Below, piece after piece: positions 27,653 through 36,912 of a stretch of DNA of 64,000 nt (positions within the stretch are counted from its first letter, which is position 1; each line of letters opens with the position of its first letter). A program made the translations under genes and the position numbers. The notes beneath the pieces were generated by a model. It was not told the origin of the DNA. It saw nothing but the letters and a program-made list of their open reading frames with translations, and searched no databases. This DNA comes from Flavobacterium ichthyis (GTDB taxonomy: Bacteria; Bacteroidota; Bacteroidia; Flavobacteriales; Flavobacteriaceae), in contig NZ_JAABLM010000001.1 of assembly GCF_009915155.1 (NCBI RefSeq), forward strand, positions 62,001 to 126,000, read 5' to 3'.

Positions 27653-28420
27653 ATGAAAAAAATCTTCAGATTTATCCTGAATATCGTTCCTCGACCTTTA
27701 TTAATTAGGTTGAGTTATGTAGTTAGACCCGTTTTAGGGGTGGTCTTAAAAGGCAATCGATTTACCGACCCGATTGACGGGAAAAGTTTCAAGAAATTTT
27801 TGCCGTATGGCTATGGAACACAACGAAACAATGTACTTTCTCCAAGCACTTTATCATTAGAAAGACATAGATTGCTTTGGCTTTATTTAAAAAATGAAAC
27901 CAACTTTTTTACAGCTCCGTTAAAAGTGTTGCACTTTGCACCGGAACAAGCATTTTACAAAATTTTTCGGAATCTAAAAAACTTAGATTACACTACAACG
28001 GATTTGTTATCACCGTTGGCAGATGTAAAAGCAGATATTTGCAATTTACCTTTTGAAGAAAATTCTTACGATGTGATTTTATGTAATCACGTTTTAGAAC
28101 ATATTCCGGATGATACTAAAGCCATGCAAGAATTATTTAGGGTGTTGAAGCCTGGTGGAATGGGGATATTTCAAATTCCACAAGATATAACTCGAGAAAA
28201 AACGTTTTCTGATGATTCTATTACTGATAAAAAAGAACGTGCTAAAATTTTTGGTCAATATGATCACGTGAGAATTTACGGCAGAGATTTTTTTGACAAG
28301 TTACGAAGTATTGGTTTTACCGTTATAGAAGAAGATTATACTAAAAAATTGTCACCTGAATGGGTTGAAAAATATTGTTTAGCTCCGGGAGAAATTATTC
28401 CGGTTTGTTTCAAGCCATAA
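27653..28420 (+). CDS. Class I SAM-dependent methyltransferase
   Basis: A 255-aa protein with a Methyltransf_11-type core. The expected glycine-rich motif I is modified (VLHFAPEQAFYKIF), as in several Bacteroidetes members of this group. Motif II acid is in YTTTDLLSP, motif post-II is ADICNLPFEENSYDVILCNH, and VLEHIPDDTKAMQELFRVLKPGG is the classic motif IV-V block. An N-terminal basic and hydrophobic stretch of about 40 residues precedes the core. The substrate cannot be told. It starts right after the decamer repeat and ends at a bidirectional terminator shared with the M16 gene. Confidence 0.85.
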   Translation: MKKIFRFILNIVPRPLLIRLSYVVRPVLGVVLKGNRFTDPIDGKSFKKFLPYGYGTQRNNVLSPSTLSLERHRLLWLYLKNETNFFTAPLKVLHFAPEQAFYKIFRNLKNLDYTTTDLLSPLADVKADICNLPFEENSYDVILCNHVLEHIPDDTKAMQELFRVLKPGGMGIFQIPQDITREKTFSDDSITDKKERAKIFGQYDHVRIYGRDFFDKLRSIGFTVIEEDYTKKLSPEWVEKYCLAPGEIIPVCFKP

Positions 28421-28423
28421 AAA

Positions 28424-28456
28424 AATCCCGAATATCTTTACGATTTCGGGATTTAG
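28424..28456. terminator. Bidirectional terminator between methyltransferase and M16 peptidase genes
   Basis: The arms AAATCCCGAA and TTCGGGATTT flank an AT-rich loop, with an A-run before and a T-rich stretch after. Confidence 0.8.
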
Positions 28457-28476
28457 TATTTTTATGATACTATTTT

Positions 28477-31284
28477 TTAGCTTTTTTCTGGCATTAAGAT
28501 CGCAACTACTTTGTCTTTCGTTAAATATTTTTTAGCTACATCTTGAATTTCTTTTGCATTCAAAGCTTTTATTTTAGCTTCGTATGTTAGAACTTCTTCT
28601 GGATTTAACTCATTAGTATATGCGTTAGAAAGTGTAGATAGCCAGAAACGGTTTTCTTTACTATTTTTCTTATAGTCAAGCAATTCCCCTTCTTTATATT
28701 TTGCAAGATCTTCGGCAGTTGGTCCATTTTCTATAATCTTTTGTAATTCTTTCAATGCCGATGCTGTAAGTTTTTCAGCGTTTTCTGGACCACATGGGAA
28801 GCTAATACTAAATGAATAGGAACCATAAGGAATTTTATTCATATTACCTCTTGCCCCTACTCCATATACGCCACTTTCGTTCTCACGTAATTCTTCGACT
28901 AATTTTATAGTTAGAACCTCTCCTAAAGCTTGTATAGCTAAATCTTCTTTTGCGGAATATGGTGTGTCACCATAAAACATAATTCTTACACTACTTTTAG
29001 GATCAGAACCTTTATTGACTACTTTTTTTAACTCGCCTTTTGCCATTCTATAACCTAAGTCGATTGCGCTTTCTTTTTTACCCTTAGATGGCAATGAAGC
29101 GATATATTGTGTAGCAAATTGCTCCATCTTAGCATCGTCAATATTTCCTACAAAGAAAAATTCAAAATCTCCTGCATCAGAAAATCTTTCTTTGTATTTA
29201 TTGTAAGCCAATTGATAATCGGTTTTATCCCAGTCTTTTTCATCTGGAAAAAGCGCCGTAAATCGAGGATTGTCTTTCATTAAAACTCCGTAAAGTTCCT
29301 GCTGAAAGAAAATGTTAGGTTGTGAAGAAAGGTTTTTGAAAAATGCTGATTGCTTAGTTTTATATCCTTCAAATGCTTCTTTGTCATAATTTAAATCAGT
29401 AAAATAAGCATGTGTCATTTGGAACAAATATTCTAAATCTTTTGGTGTAGCGCTTCCGCGGAAACCTTCGGTGGTACTGCTTATGTATGGTGAAACAGAA
29501 GCGATTTTTCCGTTCATGAATTTATTAATATCATTTAATTTTAATCCTGAAAAACCTGCTTCAGTCAAAGCGCCATTGGCGAATTGAGTTTTAAGATAAT
29601 CTTCATTAGAATATAAATTTGAACCACCAAAACTCACCCCTTCCATTAAAATTTCATCGTTTTTAAAATCAGTTTTCTTGTAGGTGATTTTCGCACCATT
29701 TGACAGGAAAAGTGTTTTAGTTCCAAGTTTATCATTATGTTCTTTTTTAGTAATGGTACCTGGTTTAATAGAATTTCTTATTAAACTTTTAGCAATCTCG
29801 GTATCTACATAAGGTTTTAACGATGCTTCATCTATTTTGATAGCGGTTAAAACTTCTTGTTCCGTTACTTTCTTCAATCCTTCTTTTTCCGGACCCGTTA
29901 AAATAATTACACGATTGTCGTCTTTAATATAAGTTTTCACCAATGCATCTACTTCATGTAATTTAATGGTTGGCAAAATATTTTTCATGGCATTAAAACT
30001 CCACTCAATTCCTGGAGCTGGTGATTTTTCTAAGAAATGTGCCTGATATTGCCCCACAAAATTAGCTGAATTAGTCTTATCTCGATCATTAAATTGTTTT
30101 TCTACTCGAGCCAAAATATCTGATTTCGCACGGTCTAATTCGCTTTGGGTAAACCCAAATTTTTTCACTCTTTCATTTTCTGTTACCAAAGTTTTTAAAG
30201 CTTCGAGCTGTTTATCTTCTTGCATCATTGCGAAAGACTGATATGCCTCTTTTGTACGAGCCCAAGTTCCGCCGTGATAAGTGTATCCGTAAGTAAACGG
30301 TGGTGTGGCAGAATTAGTCAATTCTTCCAAACGGTTGTTTAACATCGTAGCATATAAATTTTCAATCAAATCCTCACGTAAATCATTTACTGTAACCGTT
30401 GGCGTTGGTGTTCCATGGTCTTTATAAATAAGTTGAACCTCTGATGACGAGGCTTCTTTGTCACTTTCTACAGCTACGAATGTTTCTTTATGGTTAGGCA
30501 CATCAAAAACTTTTCGTGGTTTTTCATTTGCTGGGTTTTTGTACGAAGCGAAATGGTCTTTAATTTTTTTCTCCATTTCTTCTACATTAATATCGCCCAC
30601 AACCACAACGCTCATGAGGTTCGGACGGTACCAATCCTTATAAAAACTAGTTAATTTATCATAGGTAAAATTTTCTAAAACTTCTTTTTTTCCTATTGGT
30701 AAACGTTTAGCATAATGGGAATTGTACATCATTTTTGGCATAAAATGTTCCATCATACGGTTATCAGCTCCAAGCCCTAAACGGTATTCTTCTAGGACTA
30801 CTCCTCTTTCTTTATCGATTTCTTCTGGAGTCAAAACTGCGTTAAAAGCCCAATCTTCAATAATTTGAAAACCTTTCTCTAATTTTTCCGGATCATCAGA
30901 TGGAATGGGTAAAAAGTAAACTGTTTCATCAAAACTGGTGTAAGCATTTAAGTGTTGACCAAATTTTACCCCGATGCTTTGCAAATAATCTACCAATTTA
31001 TTCTTAGGAAAACGTTTTGTTCCGTTGAAACACATGTGTTCCATAAAATGTGCTAATCCTTGTTGTTCGTCAGTTTCTAAAATAGAGCCTGCATTGATAA
31101 CCAATCGAAGGTCAACTTTATTTTCCGGCTTGCCATTTTGCTTGATGTAATACGTCAAGCCATTTTCCAATGTTCCAGTTTTTACCGATGGGTCAAACGG
31201 AATTTTGGCATCACCTTTAAACTCTTGGGCAAAAATTGTTAGCGGAAATGCCAACAATAATGCGAAAATTTTGTTGTTTTTCAT
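28477..31284 (-). CDS. M16 family zinc metallopeptidase (insulinase/pitrilysin-like), periplasmic
   Basis: A 935-aa exported peptidase with signal peptide MKNNKIFALLLAFPLTIFAQ. The inverted zinc motif HFMEH (His79, Glu82, His83) lies in the first M16 domain, and the downstream metal Glu lies in KERGVVLEEYRLG. The usual four M16 domains are present: two N-terminal (about 35-480) and two C-terminal inactive-type (about 520-930; RENESGVYGVGARGNM is the conserved R/Y substrate-binding block). Single-chain length of about 930 aa is typical for Bacteroidetes. Probably degrades peptides in the periplasm. It is divergent from the plug gene, with a 152-nt AT-rich gap between them. Confidence 0.92.
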   Translation of the reverse strand: MKNNKIFALLLAFPLTIFAQEFKGDAKIPFDPSVKTGTLENGLTYYIKQNGKPENKVDLRLVINAGSILETDEQQGLAHFMEHMCFNGTKRFPKNKLVDYLQSIGVKFGQHLNAYTSFDETVYFLPIPSDDPEKLEKGFQIIEDWAFNAVLTPEEIDKERGVVLEEYRLGLGADNRMMEHFMPKMMYNSHYAKRLPIGKKEVLENFTYDKLTSFYKDWYRPNLMSVVVVGDINVEEMEKKIKDHFASYKNPANEKPRKVFDVPNHKETFVAVESDKEASSSEVQLIYKDHGTPTPTVTVNDLREDLIENLYATMLNNRLEELTNSATPPFTYGYTYHGGTWARTKEAYQSFAMMQEDKQLEALKTLVTENERVKKFGFTQSELDRAKSDILARVEKQFNDRDKTNSANFVGQYQAHFLEKSPAPGIEWSFNAMKNILPTIKLHEVDALVKTYIKDDNRVIILTGPEKEGLKKVTEQEVLTAIKIDEASLKPYVDTEIAKSLIRNSIKPGTITKKEHNDKLGTKTLFLSNGAKITYKKTDFKNDEILMEGVSFGGSNLYSNEDYLKTQFANGALTEAGFSGLKLNDINKFMNGKIASVSPYISSTTEGFRGSATPKDLEYLFQMTHAYFTDLNYDKEAFEGYKTKQSAFFKNLSSQPNIFFQQELYGVLMKDNPRFTALFPDEKDWDKTDYQLAYNKYKERFSDAGDFEFFFVGNIDDAKMEQFATQYIASLPSKGKKESAIDLGYRMAKGELKKVVNKGSDPKSSVRIMFYGDTPYSAKEDLAIQALGEVLTIKLVEELRENESGVYGVGARGNMNKIPYGSYSFSISFPCGPENAEKLTASALKELQKIIENGPTAEDLAKYKEGELLDYKKNSKENRFWLSTLSNAYTNELNPEEVLTYEAKIKALNAKEIQDVAKKYLTKDKVVAILMPEKS

Positions 31285-31436
31285 GTTTTTTAATTATGTA
31301 TGGTTTGTAAATCTAAAATTATAACTTACATTATTATATTTTATTATAAAAGGTTTAACATTATTTCAATTTATTTTTATTAAATTATTGTATTACAATT
31401 TATTTATCTTTACCAAATACAACCAATAACACTTTT

Positions 31437-32678
31437 ATGAAGTATATTCTTGCATTTTTTTTCTTATCCCTTTTTTCCGGAAAAGCGCAGGTTCAAAAAG
31501 AAGTTTATCCGCCCTTTAATATTAAAACCGTTACTTTTTGGCAAAATGGTCAAAACGTGATTCCTATATTTCGCTTAAATGAAAACTTCCAGTTTCAGTT
31601 TGACGACATTTACGGAAACGAATCTAATTATTATTACGAAATAGTCCATTGCAATTATGACTGGACACCTTCGGCATTAGTAAAAGCAGAATATATTAAT
31701 GGATTTGACAACCAGCGTATTATTGATTACGAAAATTCATTCAACACATTACAGTTATATTCGCATTATCGATTATCATTTCCTAACCAGTTTACCCAAT
31801 TTAGAGTGACAGGAAATTATTTAATTAAAATCCTAAACGAAGACAGAGAAGTCTTGTTTTCCAGAAAATTTATTTTGTACGAAGACTTGGTTTCTGTGCC
31901 TTTACAGGTTAAACGAGCCCGTGAAGTTTCGGACATAAATTACAAGCACAATTTAGATTTTGCGGTAAGATCACAAATCATCACATTTGTAAATCCGTTG
32001 CAAAATGTAAAAGTAATGCTCCTACAAAACGGTCAGTTTAACAACGCCATTTACAACATCAAGCCGCAATACACACTCGGGAACGACCTCATTTATAAGT
32101 ACGATAAAGAAACTCAATTTTGGGCTGGAAACGAGTTTTTAAACTTTGACAACAAAGAAATTCGAGCCGTTGCTAACAATATCCATTACGTTGAAGCCAA
32201 AGAATTATACCACACTCATTTGTACCCAAATGTTGCCAGAGCTTCGCAAATTTATACCTTCGCTCCAGACATAAATGGTAACTTTGTCGTAAGAAATCTT
32301 TACGTAGAAAATAATCAAATCGAAGCCGATTATGCTTGGGTGTTCTTCCTTCTCGATGCCCAAATGGTTCCTAAAAACCGGAATGTTTACATCAACGGAA
32401 TGTTCAACAACTACGCTTTTTCACCTGAAAATAAAATGGATTACAACGCCAAAACGGGGATGTATGAAAAAGCCTTAGTCATTAAACAAGGTTTTACAAA
32501 CTATTAATATGTATTAACGGACAATTCTGGAAAAATAGATGCCGAAAATGCTGTTGATGGAAATTTTTTTCAAACAGAAAACGAGTATCAAGCCATTGTT
32601 TATTATCGTGGACTTAATGAACGCTACGATCGCGTGGTTGGAAAATCCTCAGCAAGTTCAATTGACATCGTCAATTAG
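31437..32678 (+). pseudogene. T9SS plug protein (DUF5103) gene interrupted by an in-frame stop
   Basis: This is the DUF5103 protein that occupies the SprA translocon of the T9SS as Plug. The frame starts with signal peptide MKYILAFFFLSLFSGKAQ and matches the family along its length (FRLNENFQFQFDDIYGNESN, HCNYDWTPSALVKAEYINGF, RNVYINGMFNNYAFSPENKM). A TAA at 32505-32507 stops it at codon 357, but the same frame resumes at once (YVLTDNSGKIDAENAVDGNF, ENEYQAIVYYRGLNERYDRV) for 56 more codons to TAG at 32676. The family has Gln at the stop position (GFTNYQY), so a single CAA to TAA change explains it. Total length without the stop is 413 aa, about normal. The truncated protein lacks the conserved C-terminal strands. 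Confidence 0.85.
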
Positions 32679-32756
32679 CTAAAAACTAAACAAAATCTTT
32701 AGCACTAAAAATAACTTTAAAAAAAAATTCGTAAGTTTGAAAATAAGTTTGAGGTT

Positions 32757-33143
32757 ATGGTGACACAAATTACAAGAGGCATAAAGATTTCAGTTCTCAC
32801 TAGTTTTGAAGGAACATACTTCAAGAACTACAAGATTCATTTTGCCTTTTCTTACCAAATTACCATCGAAAATTACTCCAAAGATTCCGTTCAATTAATG
32901 TCACGCCACTGGGATATTTCCGATTCGCTCAACCACCAAGAAGTGGTAGATGGCGAAGGCGTTATCGGCAAAAAACCTGTTTTAAAACCCGGAGAATCAC
33001 ATACTTATAGTTCCGGCTGTTTACTTTCCTCTCCATTTGGTGCTATGAAAGGTTATTTTAACATGATTAATTTTACCTCCACCAAAAGTTTTCGAGTAAT
33101 CGTTCCAAACTTTAAATTAAGTGCTCCATTTGCATTAAATTAA
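32757..33143 (+). CDS. apaG: ApaG family protein (Co2+/Mg2+ efflux protein ApaG)
   Basis: A 128-aa beta-sandwich protein of the ApaG/DUF525 family. Recognisable blocks are FAFSYQITIENYSKDSVQL, SRHWDISDSLNHQEVVDGEG, VIGKKPVLKPGESHTYSSG and a C-terminal SFRVIVPNFKLSAPF. The family is linked to Co/Mg tolerance in enteric bacteria, but its biochemical role is not settled. It follows the plug gene, a neighbourhood I recall from other flavobacteria, and is followed by a copy of the dispersed intergenic repeat. Confidence 0.9.
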   Translation: MVTQITRGIKISVLTSFEGTYFKNYKIHFAFSYQITIENYSKDSVQLMSRHWDISDSLNHQEVVDGEGVIGKKPVLKPGESHTYSSGCLLSSPFGAMKGYFNMINFTSTKSFRVIVPNFKLSAPFALN

Positions 33144-33150
33144 GAAGCTA

Positions 33151-33289
33151 TTTCCCGTTTTCCGCTACAAGTTTTTTCAGTTTTTCTTTTTTTTCTAAGC
33201 ATAAAAGGAGCTTCTTTGGTCGCTCTTTTATTCCAAGAAAAAAATAGTCAAAACCTTCAAAAAGCTTTCCGCTACAACCGGGGCTAAAT
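33151..33289 (+). repeat. Dispersed flavobacterial intergenic repeat, copy 1
   Basis: Begins CCCGTTTTCCGCTACAAG and ends TTTCCGCTACAACCGGGGCT, with a T-rich centre. It shares these two blocks, in the same order, with copies at 48577-48706 (same orientation) and 54433-54553 (opposite). It lies just past the 3' end of pdeM. Confidence 0.75.
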
Positions 33290-33308
33290 CCGTGCAAATC
33301 CACCACAA

Positions 33309-33956
33309 TTAACATTTTTCAATCAACACCACCTCATCATTTGCCAATACATAAACCAAGTCATTCTTCTCCGGAACCAAAATATATTTCCCGGTAAATT
33401 CACCAAACGCCGGTAAAATCATCTGATTTTCTTTCTGGAAAAAACAAGGTAATTTTACATGATGTCCGCCAAAACCGCGTAATTTAATCCCAGGATGAAT
33501 ATGACCAGAAAAATTAAAAAAACCTTCTCTTTCTGTAGGATGATGTGTTAAGAGAAAACCGTCAATTTCCAATTCCTTAAAAACCTTAACACTTATCTTA
33601 TCATAATTTTCTTTTGCAATAACATCGTGATTTCCCGCAATCAAAATTATTTCTGCCACACAACAATTTGACCATTCTACAAAAAGATGCCACTCACTAT
33701 TTTTAGAACTATGAAATAAATCACCCAAAAAAATCACACTTTCCGGATTAAAATAATCCACAACTTCAGTTAACCTTGTAAAGTTTTTTGAAACGGCAAT
33801 CTTAGGAACTGCAACTCCGTGTTTCCTAAAATGCGACACTTTTCCTAAATGAACATCTGCAATCAAAAGCGCCTTTTTTTCCTCCCAAAAAACCGCTCCT
33901 TTGGAATGAAGAACAAATGTATTGTCATTAATTTTTATGGTATTCGTCATAATCAT
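33309..33956 (-). CDS. pdeM: Ligase-associated DNA damage response endonuclease PdeM
   Basis: A 215-aa calcineurin-fold metallophosphoesterase. Metal-binding motifs are all visible: IADVHLGK, FLGDLFHS, AGNHD, LTHHPTE and SGHIHPG. PdeM is the nuclease of the four-part ligase-associated repair module (helicase, ATP-dependent ligase, beta-CASP exonuclease, PdeM). The three partners are at 48.8-54.2 kb of this window, not adjacent. Here it is the last gene of a minus-strand unit waaA-GNAT-pdeM. Two starts are possible, at 33956 or 33950. The dispersed repeat directly past its 3' end is noted separately. Confidence 0.88.
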   Translation of the reverse strand: MIMTNTIKINDNTFVLHSKGAVFWEEKKALLIADVHLGKVSHFRKHGVAVPKIAVSKNFTRLTEVVDYFNPESVIFLGDLFHSSKNSEWHLFVEWSNCCVAEIILIAGNHDVIAKENYDKISVKVFKELEIDGFLLTHHPTEREGFFNFSGHIHPGIKLRGFGGHHVKLPCFFQKENQMILPAFGEFTGKYILVPEKNDLVYVLANDEVVLIEKC

Positions 33957-33984
33957 TGTCGGCTACTCGATGATTTTCAATTTT

Positions 33985-34443
33985 TCATAAATTTCTTTTC
34001 ACCACCAATTTCATCAATTTCCGGTTATGAACTTCAAAATCTTTAGATAAATAAAGTTTCTGCGCCAATTCGTTATGACCTTCCACTTCCAAGTAAATAA
34101 TTTTTAGTGAAAGTAAAATTGCTTGCTCGTGGATAAAATCAAGCGATTTTTTGCCAATGCCTTTGCCTCTGGCTTTTTCGGAAAGATATAATTCGTCTAA
34201 AAAAGCAATTCTTCCTTTGTATTCAAAACTAAATACAAACGTCAGAATCACATATCCAACCAATTCATCATCTGCATAAATTAACCATGCTTTGCCTAGA
34301 TTTTCATTTCCTAAAAAATTAAAAAACAATGATTTAGCAACCGCCACATCCATTGGATAGTTATCAATGGCATAAAAATCCTGCATCATCCTTACAACAT
34401 TTTCAATATCAGTTGTTTGCAAAGGTTTGAATTGAGTGTTCAT
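33985..34443 (-). CDS. GNAT family N-acetyltransferase
   Basis: A 152-aa acetyltransferase. The acetyl-CoA binding motif A is seen as LDELYLSEKARGKGIGKKSL, following GYVILTFVFSFEYKGRIAFL; motif B follows as YLEVEGHNELAQKLYLSKDF. The N-terminal block FKPLQTTDIENVVRMMQDFY is typical. The acceptor is not predictable. It is 3 nt downstream of waaA and 28 nt upstream of pdeM on the same strand, so it is almost certainly co-transcribed with both. Confidence 0.88.
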   Translation of the reverse strand: MNTQFKPLQTTDIENVVRMMQDFYAIDNYPMDVAVAKSLFFNFLGNENLGKAWLIYADDELVGYVILTFVFSFEYKGRIAFLDELYLSEKARGKGIGKKSLDFIHEQAILLSLKIIYLEVEGHNELAQKLYLSKDFEVHNRKLMKLVVKRNL

Positions 34444-34446
34444 CTG

Positions 34447-35673
34447 CTATAAATTGTTAAAAATGATTTGGGTAGCATTTTTATTCATGTTCACAAACGT
34501 TGATGCGATATGGCCTTTTTCCAAACGCTCTTCTTCATGGGTAAACAAAAAATCTAAAGTTTGGCGCAAATCCTCATAATTTTTTACCGCAATACATCCA
34601 CCTAAATTCACCAACGCCACCGCTTCCGAAAATTTCTTAAAATTATGTCCAATGATAATTGGAATTCCAAAAGTGGCGGGTTCCAATATATTGTGCAAAC
34701 CCGAAGTACCAAATCCACCGCCAACATAAGCCACATCGGCATAACTGTAAATTTTGGTCAAAATCCCAATCGTATCCACAATAAAAACCTGATAATCCGC
34801 TAAATTTTTATTTTTCATTTCCGAAAATAGAACCGTTTTTTTGGTAATGCTCTTTTTTAATTCCGAAATTTGATTGGGTTTTACATTGTGTGGCGCAATA
34901 ATAAATTTAATGTCAAAATCGTTGTTGTTGATGTATTTTACAATTTTTTCCTCGTCAGGTTGCCAAGTGCTTCCGGCGACAATTGTGAATTTTTTATCCG
35001 TGAATTTTTCTACAAAATCTAAAGTATTATCCCGATTTAAAATTTTCAAAACCCTGTCAAATCGCGTATCTCCACTAATTTTCACATTGCTGAAACCTAT
35101 TTTTTGCAGTAAATTTTTAGACGATTCATTTTGAACGAAAAACATTTTAAAACTTTTCAGCGCATTCCTGTAAAAACCGCCATACCATTTAAAAAACACT
35201 TGATTTTCTCTAAAAATTCCAGAAATTAAATACGTTGGAATGTTGTTATTTTTGATTTGGTTAAGATAATTGGGCCAAAATTCATATTTTACGAAAAACG
35301 CCATTTCGGGATGTACAATTTCTATGAATTTTTTGGCGTTAAAATTCGTGTCCAATGGCAAATACACAATCACATCTGCAGTTGTCGCATTTTTCCGAAC
35401 TTCAAACCCCGAAGGCGAAAAAAAAGTCAGCACTAATTTATGATTTGGGAATTCCTGACGGATTTTTTCCATCACCGGCAACCCCTGTTCGTATTCGCCT
35501 AAAGATGCGGCGTGAAACCAAATAGTTTTGTCTTTAGCAGAAATTTTGCTTAGCAATGTTTTAAAAACATTTTTTCTTCCGGATACAAAAAGTTTCATTT
35601 TCGGGTTAAATAATGCCACTATTTTTAAGAAAAATTGGGCAAAATAAACCAGTAGATTATAGAGGAAAAACAT
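34447..35673 (-). CDS. waaA: 3-deoxy-D-manno-octulosonic acid (Kdo) transferase
   Basis: Transfers Kdo to lipid A precursors at the inner membrane, the first step of LPS core assembly. 408 aa, normal length. An N-terminal membrane-associated segment (FLYNLLVYFAQFFLKIVALF) precedes the GT-B fold. Conserved blocks: IWFHAASLGEYEQGLPVMEK, LVLTFFSPSGFEV, FAEVFVKYEFWPNY-type region (AFFVKYEFWPNYLNQI), and VAYVGGGFGTSGLHNILEPA with FGIPIIIGHNFKKF in the nucleotide-binding half. First gene of the waaA-GNAT-pdeM unit, divergent from the DegT gene. Confidence 0.94.
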   Translation of the reverse strand: MFFLYNLLVYFAQFFLKIVALFNPKMKLFVSGRKNVFKTLLSKISAKDKTIWFHAASLGEYEQGLPVMEKIRQEFPNHKLVLTFFSPSGFEVRKNATTADVIVYLPLDTNFNAKKFIEIVHPEMAFFVKYEFWPNYLNQIKNNNIPTYLISGIFRENQVFFKWYGGFYRNALKSFKMFFVQNESSKNLLQKIGFSNVKISGDTRFDRVLKILNRDNTLDFVEKFTDKKFTIVAGSTWQPDEEKIVKYINNNDFDIKFIIAPHNVKPNQISELKKSITKKTVLFSEMKNKNLADYQVFIVDTIGILTKIYSYADVAYVGGGFGTSGLHNILEPATFGIPIIIGHNFKKFSEAVALVNLGGCIAVKNYEDLRQTLDFLFTHEEERLEKGHIASTFVNMNKNATQIIFNNL

Positions 35674-35720
35674 AGACTTTTTTTTGATTGGCTAAAATAC
35701 GCCAGATTGTGCAAATTTCA

Positions 35721-35751
35721 TTGGTCAACAGTCAATTAATTAGTAGTTTTG
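35721..35751 (+). promoter_or_regulatory. Putative promoter of the degT-galE unit
   Basis: TTG at 35721-35723 and TAGTTTTG at 35744-35751 are 20 nt apart, fitting the Bacteroidetes consensus; the ATG is 24 nt downstream. Confidence 0.55.
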
Positions 35752-35774
35752 CTTGTTGTAAAATTTAATTTTAG

Positions 35775-36905
35775 ATGAAAAAAATTCAAATGGTTGACTT
35801 AAAAGGTCAATACGAAGATATAAAAGAAACGGTTAATGCTTCGATTCAAGAAGTTTTAGATACCAATACCTACATTAACGGTCCGGAAGTTCATCAATTT
35901 CAAAAAAATCTTGAAGAATATTTAGGCGTAAAACACGTGATTCCCTGTGCCAATGGAACCGATGCTTTGCAAATTGCAATGATGGCTTTGGGTCTAAAAC
36001 CTGGTGACGAAGTCATTACCGCCGATTTTACCTTCGCCGCCACAGTAGAAGTAATAGCACTTTTACAATTAACGCCTGTTTTGGTAGATGTGGAACCAGA
36101 TACTTTCAACATTTCGATTGAAGCAATTAAAAAAGCAATCACACCAAAAACTAAGGCAATTGTTCCTGTGCATCTCTTTGGACAAGCGGCAAATATGGAA
36201 GCAATTATGCAAATTGCCGAAGAAAACAATCTATTTGTGATTGAAGATAATGCTCAGGCAATTGGGGCAAACTACCGCTATTTTGACGGAAAAAAGAGAA
36301 AAGTTGGCGCAATTGGTCACGTGGCGTCAACGTCATTTTTCCCTTCAAAAAATTTAGGCTGTTATGGTGATGGTGGAGCAATTTTTACCAATAATGATGA
36401 TTTAGCTCACACACTTCGCGGCATTGTCAACCACGGAATGTACGTGCGTTATCACCATGATGTTGTGGGAGTAAATTCAAGATTAGACAGTATTCAGGCG
36501 GCAGTTTTAAACGCAAAATTGCCAAAATTAGACCAATACAACCAAGCCCGTCAAGTTGCAGCGCAAAAGTACAGTCAAGCATTTGCCAATCATAAAAATA
36601 TAATGACACCTTATATCTCAGGACAGCCTGATTCTCACGTTTTTCATCAATATACTTTAAGAATTGTAGATGCTAATCGTGATGGTTTGATGCAGCATTT
36701 GTTAGACAAAGGCATTCCTTGTGCTATTTATTACCCAATTCCTTTGCATCGCCAAAAAGCGTATTTGGATTCGCGTTATAACGAAAATGATTTCACTGTT
36801 ACCAATCAATTAGTAAATGAAGTGCTTTCGTTGCCCATGCATACCGAATTAGATGATGAACAAATTTCATTTATTACCAGTGCAATTTTAGAATATTTAC
36901 AATAA
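35775..36905 (+). CDS. DegT/DnrJ/EryC1/StrS family aminotransferase (nucleotide-sugar aminotransferase)
   Basis: A 376-aa PLP enzyme that aminates keto-sugar nucleotides for surface polysaccharide. Family motifs are MVDLKGQYEDIKETVNASI, the cofactor pocket CANGTDALQIAMMALGLKPGDEVI, FVIEDNAQAIGA (Asp near the pyridine nitrogen), the Schiff-base Lys192 in FFPSKNLGCYGDGG, and HVFHQYTLRI with IPCAIYYPIPLH near the end. The product sugar is not predictable. It is followed 7 nt later by galE, which suggests a nucleotide-sugar pathway for LPS or glycan assembly, next to waaA on the other strand. Confidence 0.92.
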   Translation: MKKIQMVDLKGQYEDIKETVNASIQEVLDTNTYINGPEVHQFQKNLEEYLGVKHVIPCANGTDALQIAMMALGLKPGDEVITADFTFAATVEVIALLQLTPVLVDVEPDTFNISIEAIKKAITPKTKAIVPVHLFGQAANMEAIMQIAEENNLFVIEDNAQAIGANYRYFDGKKRKVGAIGHVASTSFFPSKNLGCYGDGGAIFTNNDDLAHTLRGIVNHGMYVRYHHDVVGVNSRLDSIQAAVLNAKLPKLDQYNQARQVAAQKYSQAFANHKNIMTPYISGQPDSHVFHQYTLRIVDANRDGLMQHLLDKGIPCAIYYPIPLHRQKAYLDSRYNENDFTVTNQLVNEVLSLPMHTELDDEQISFITSAILEYLQ

Positions 36906-36912
36906 TTTTTGG

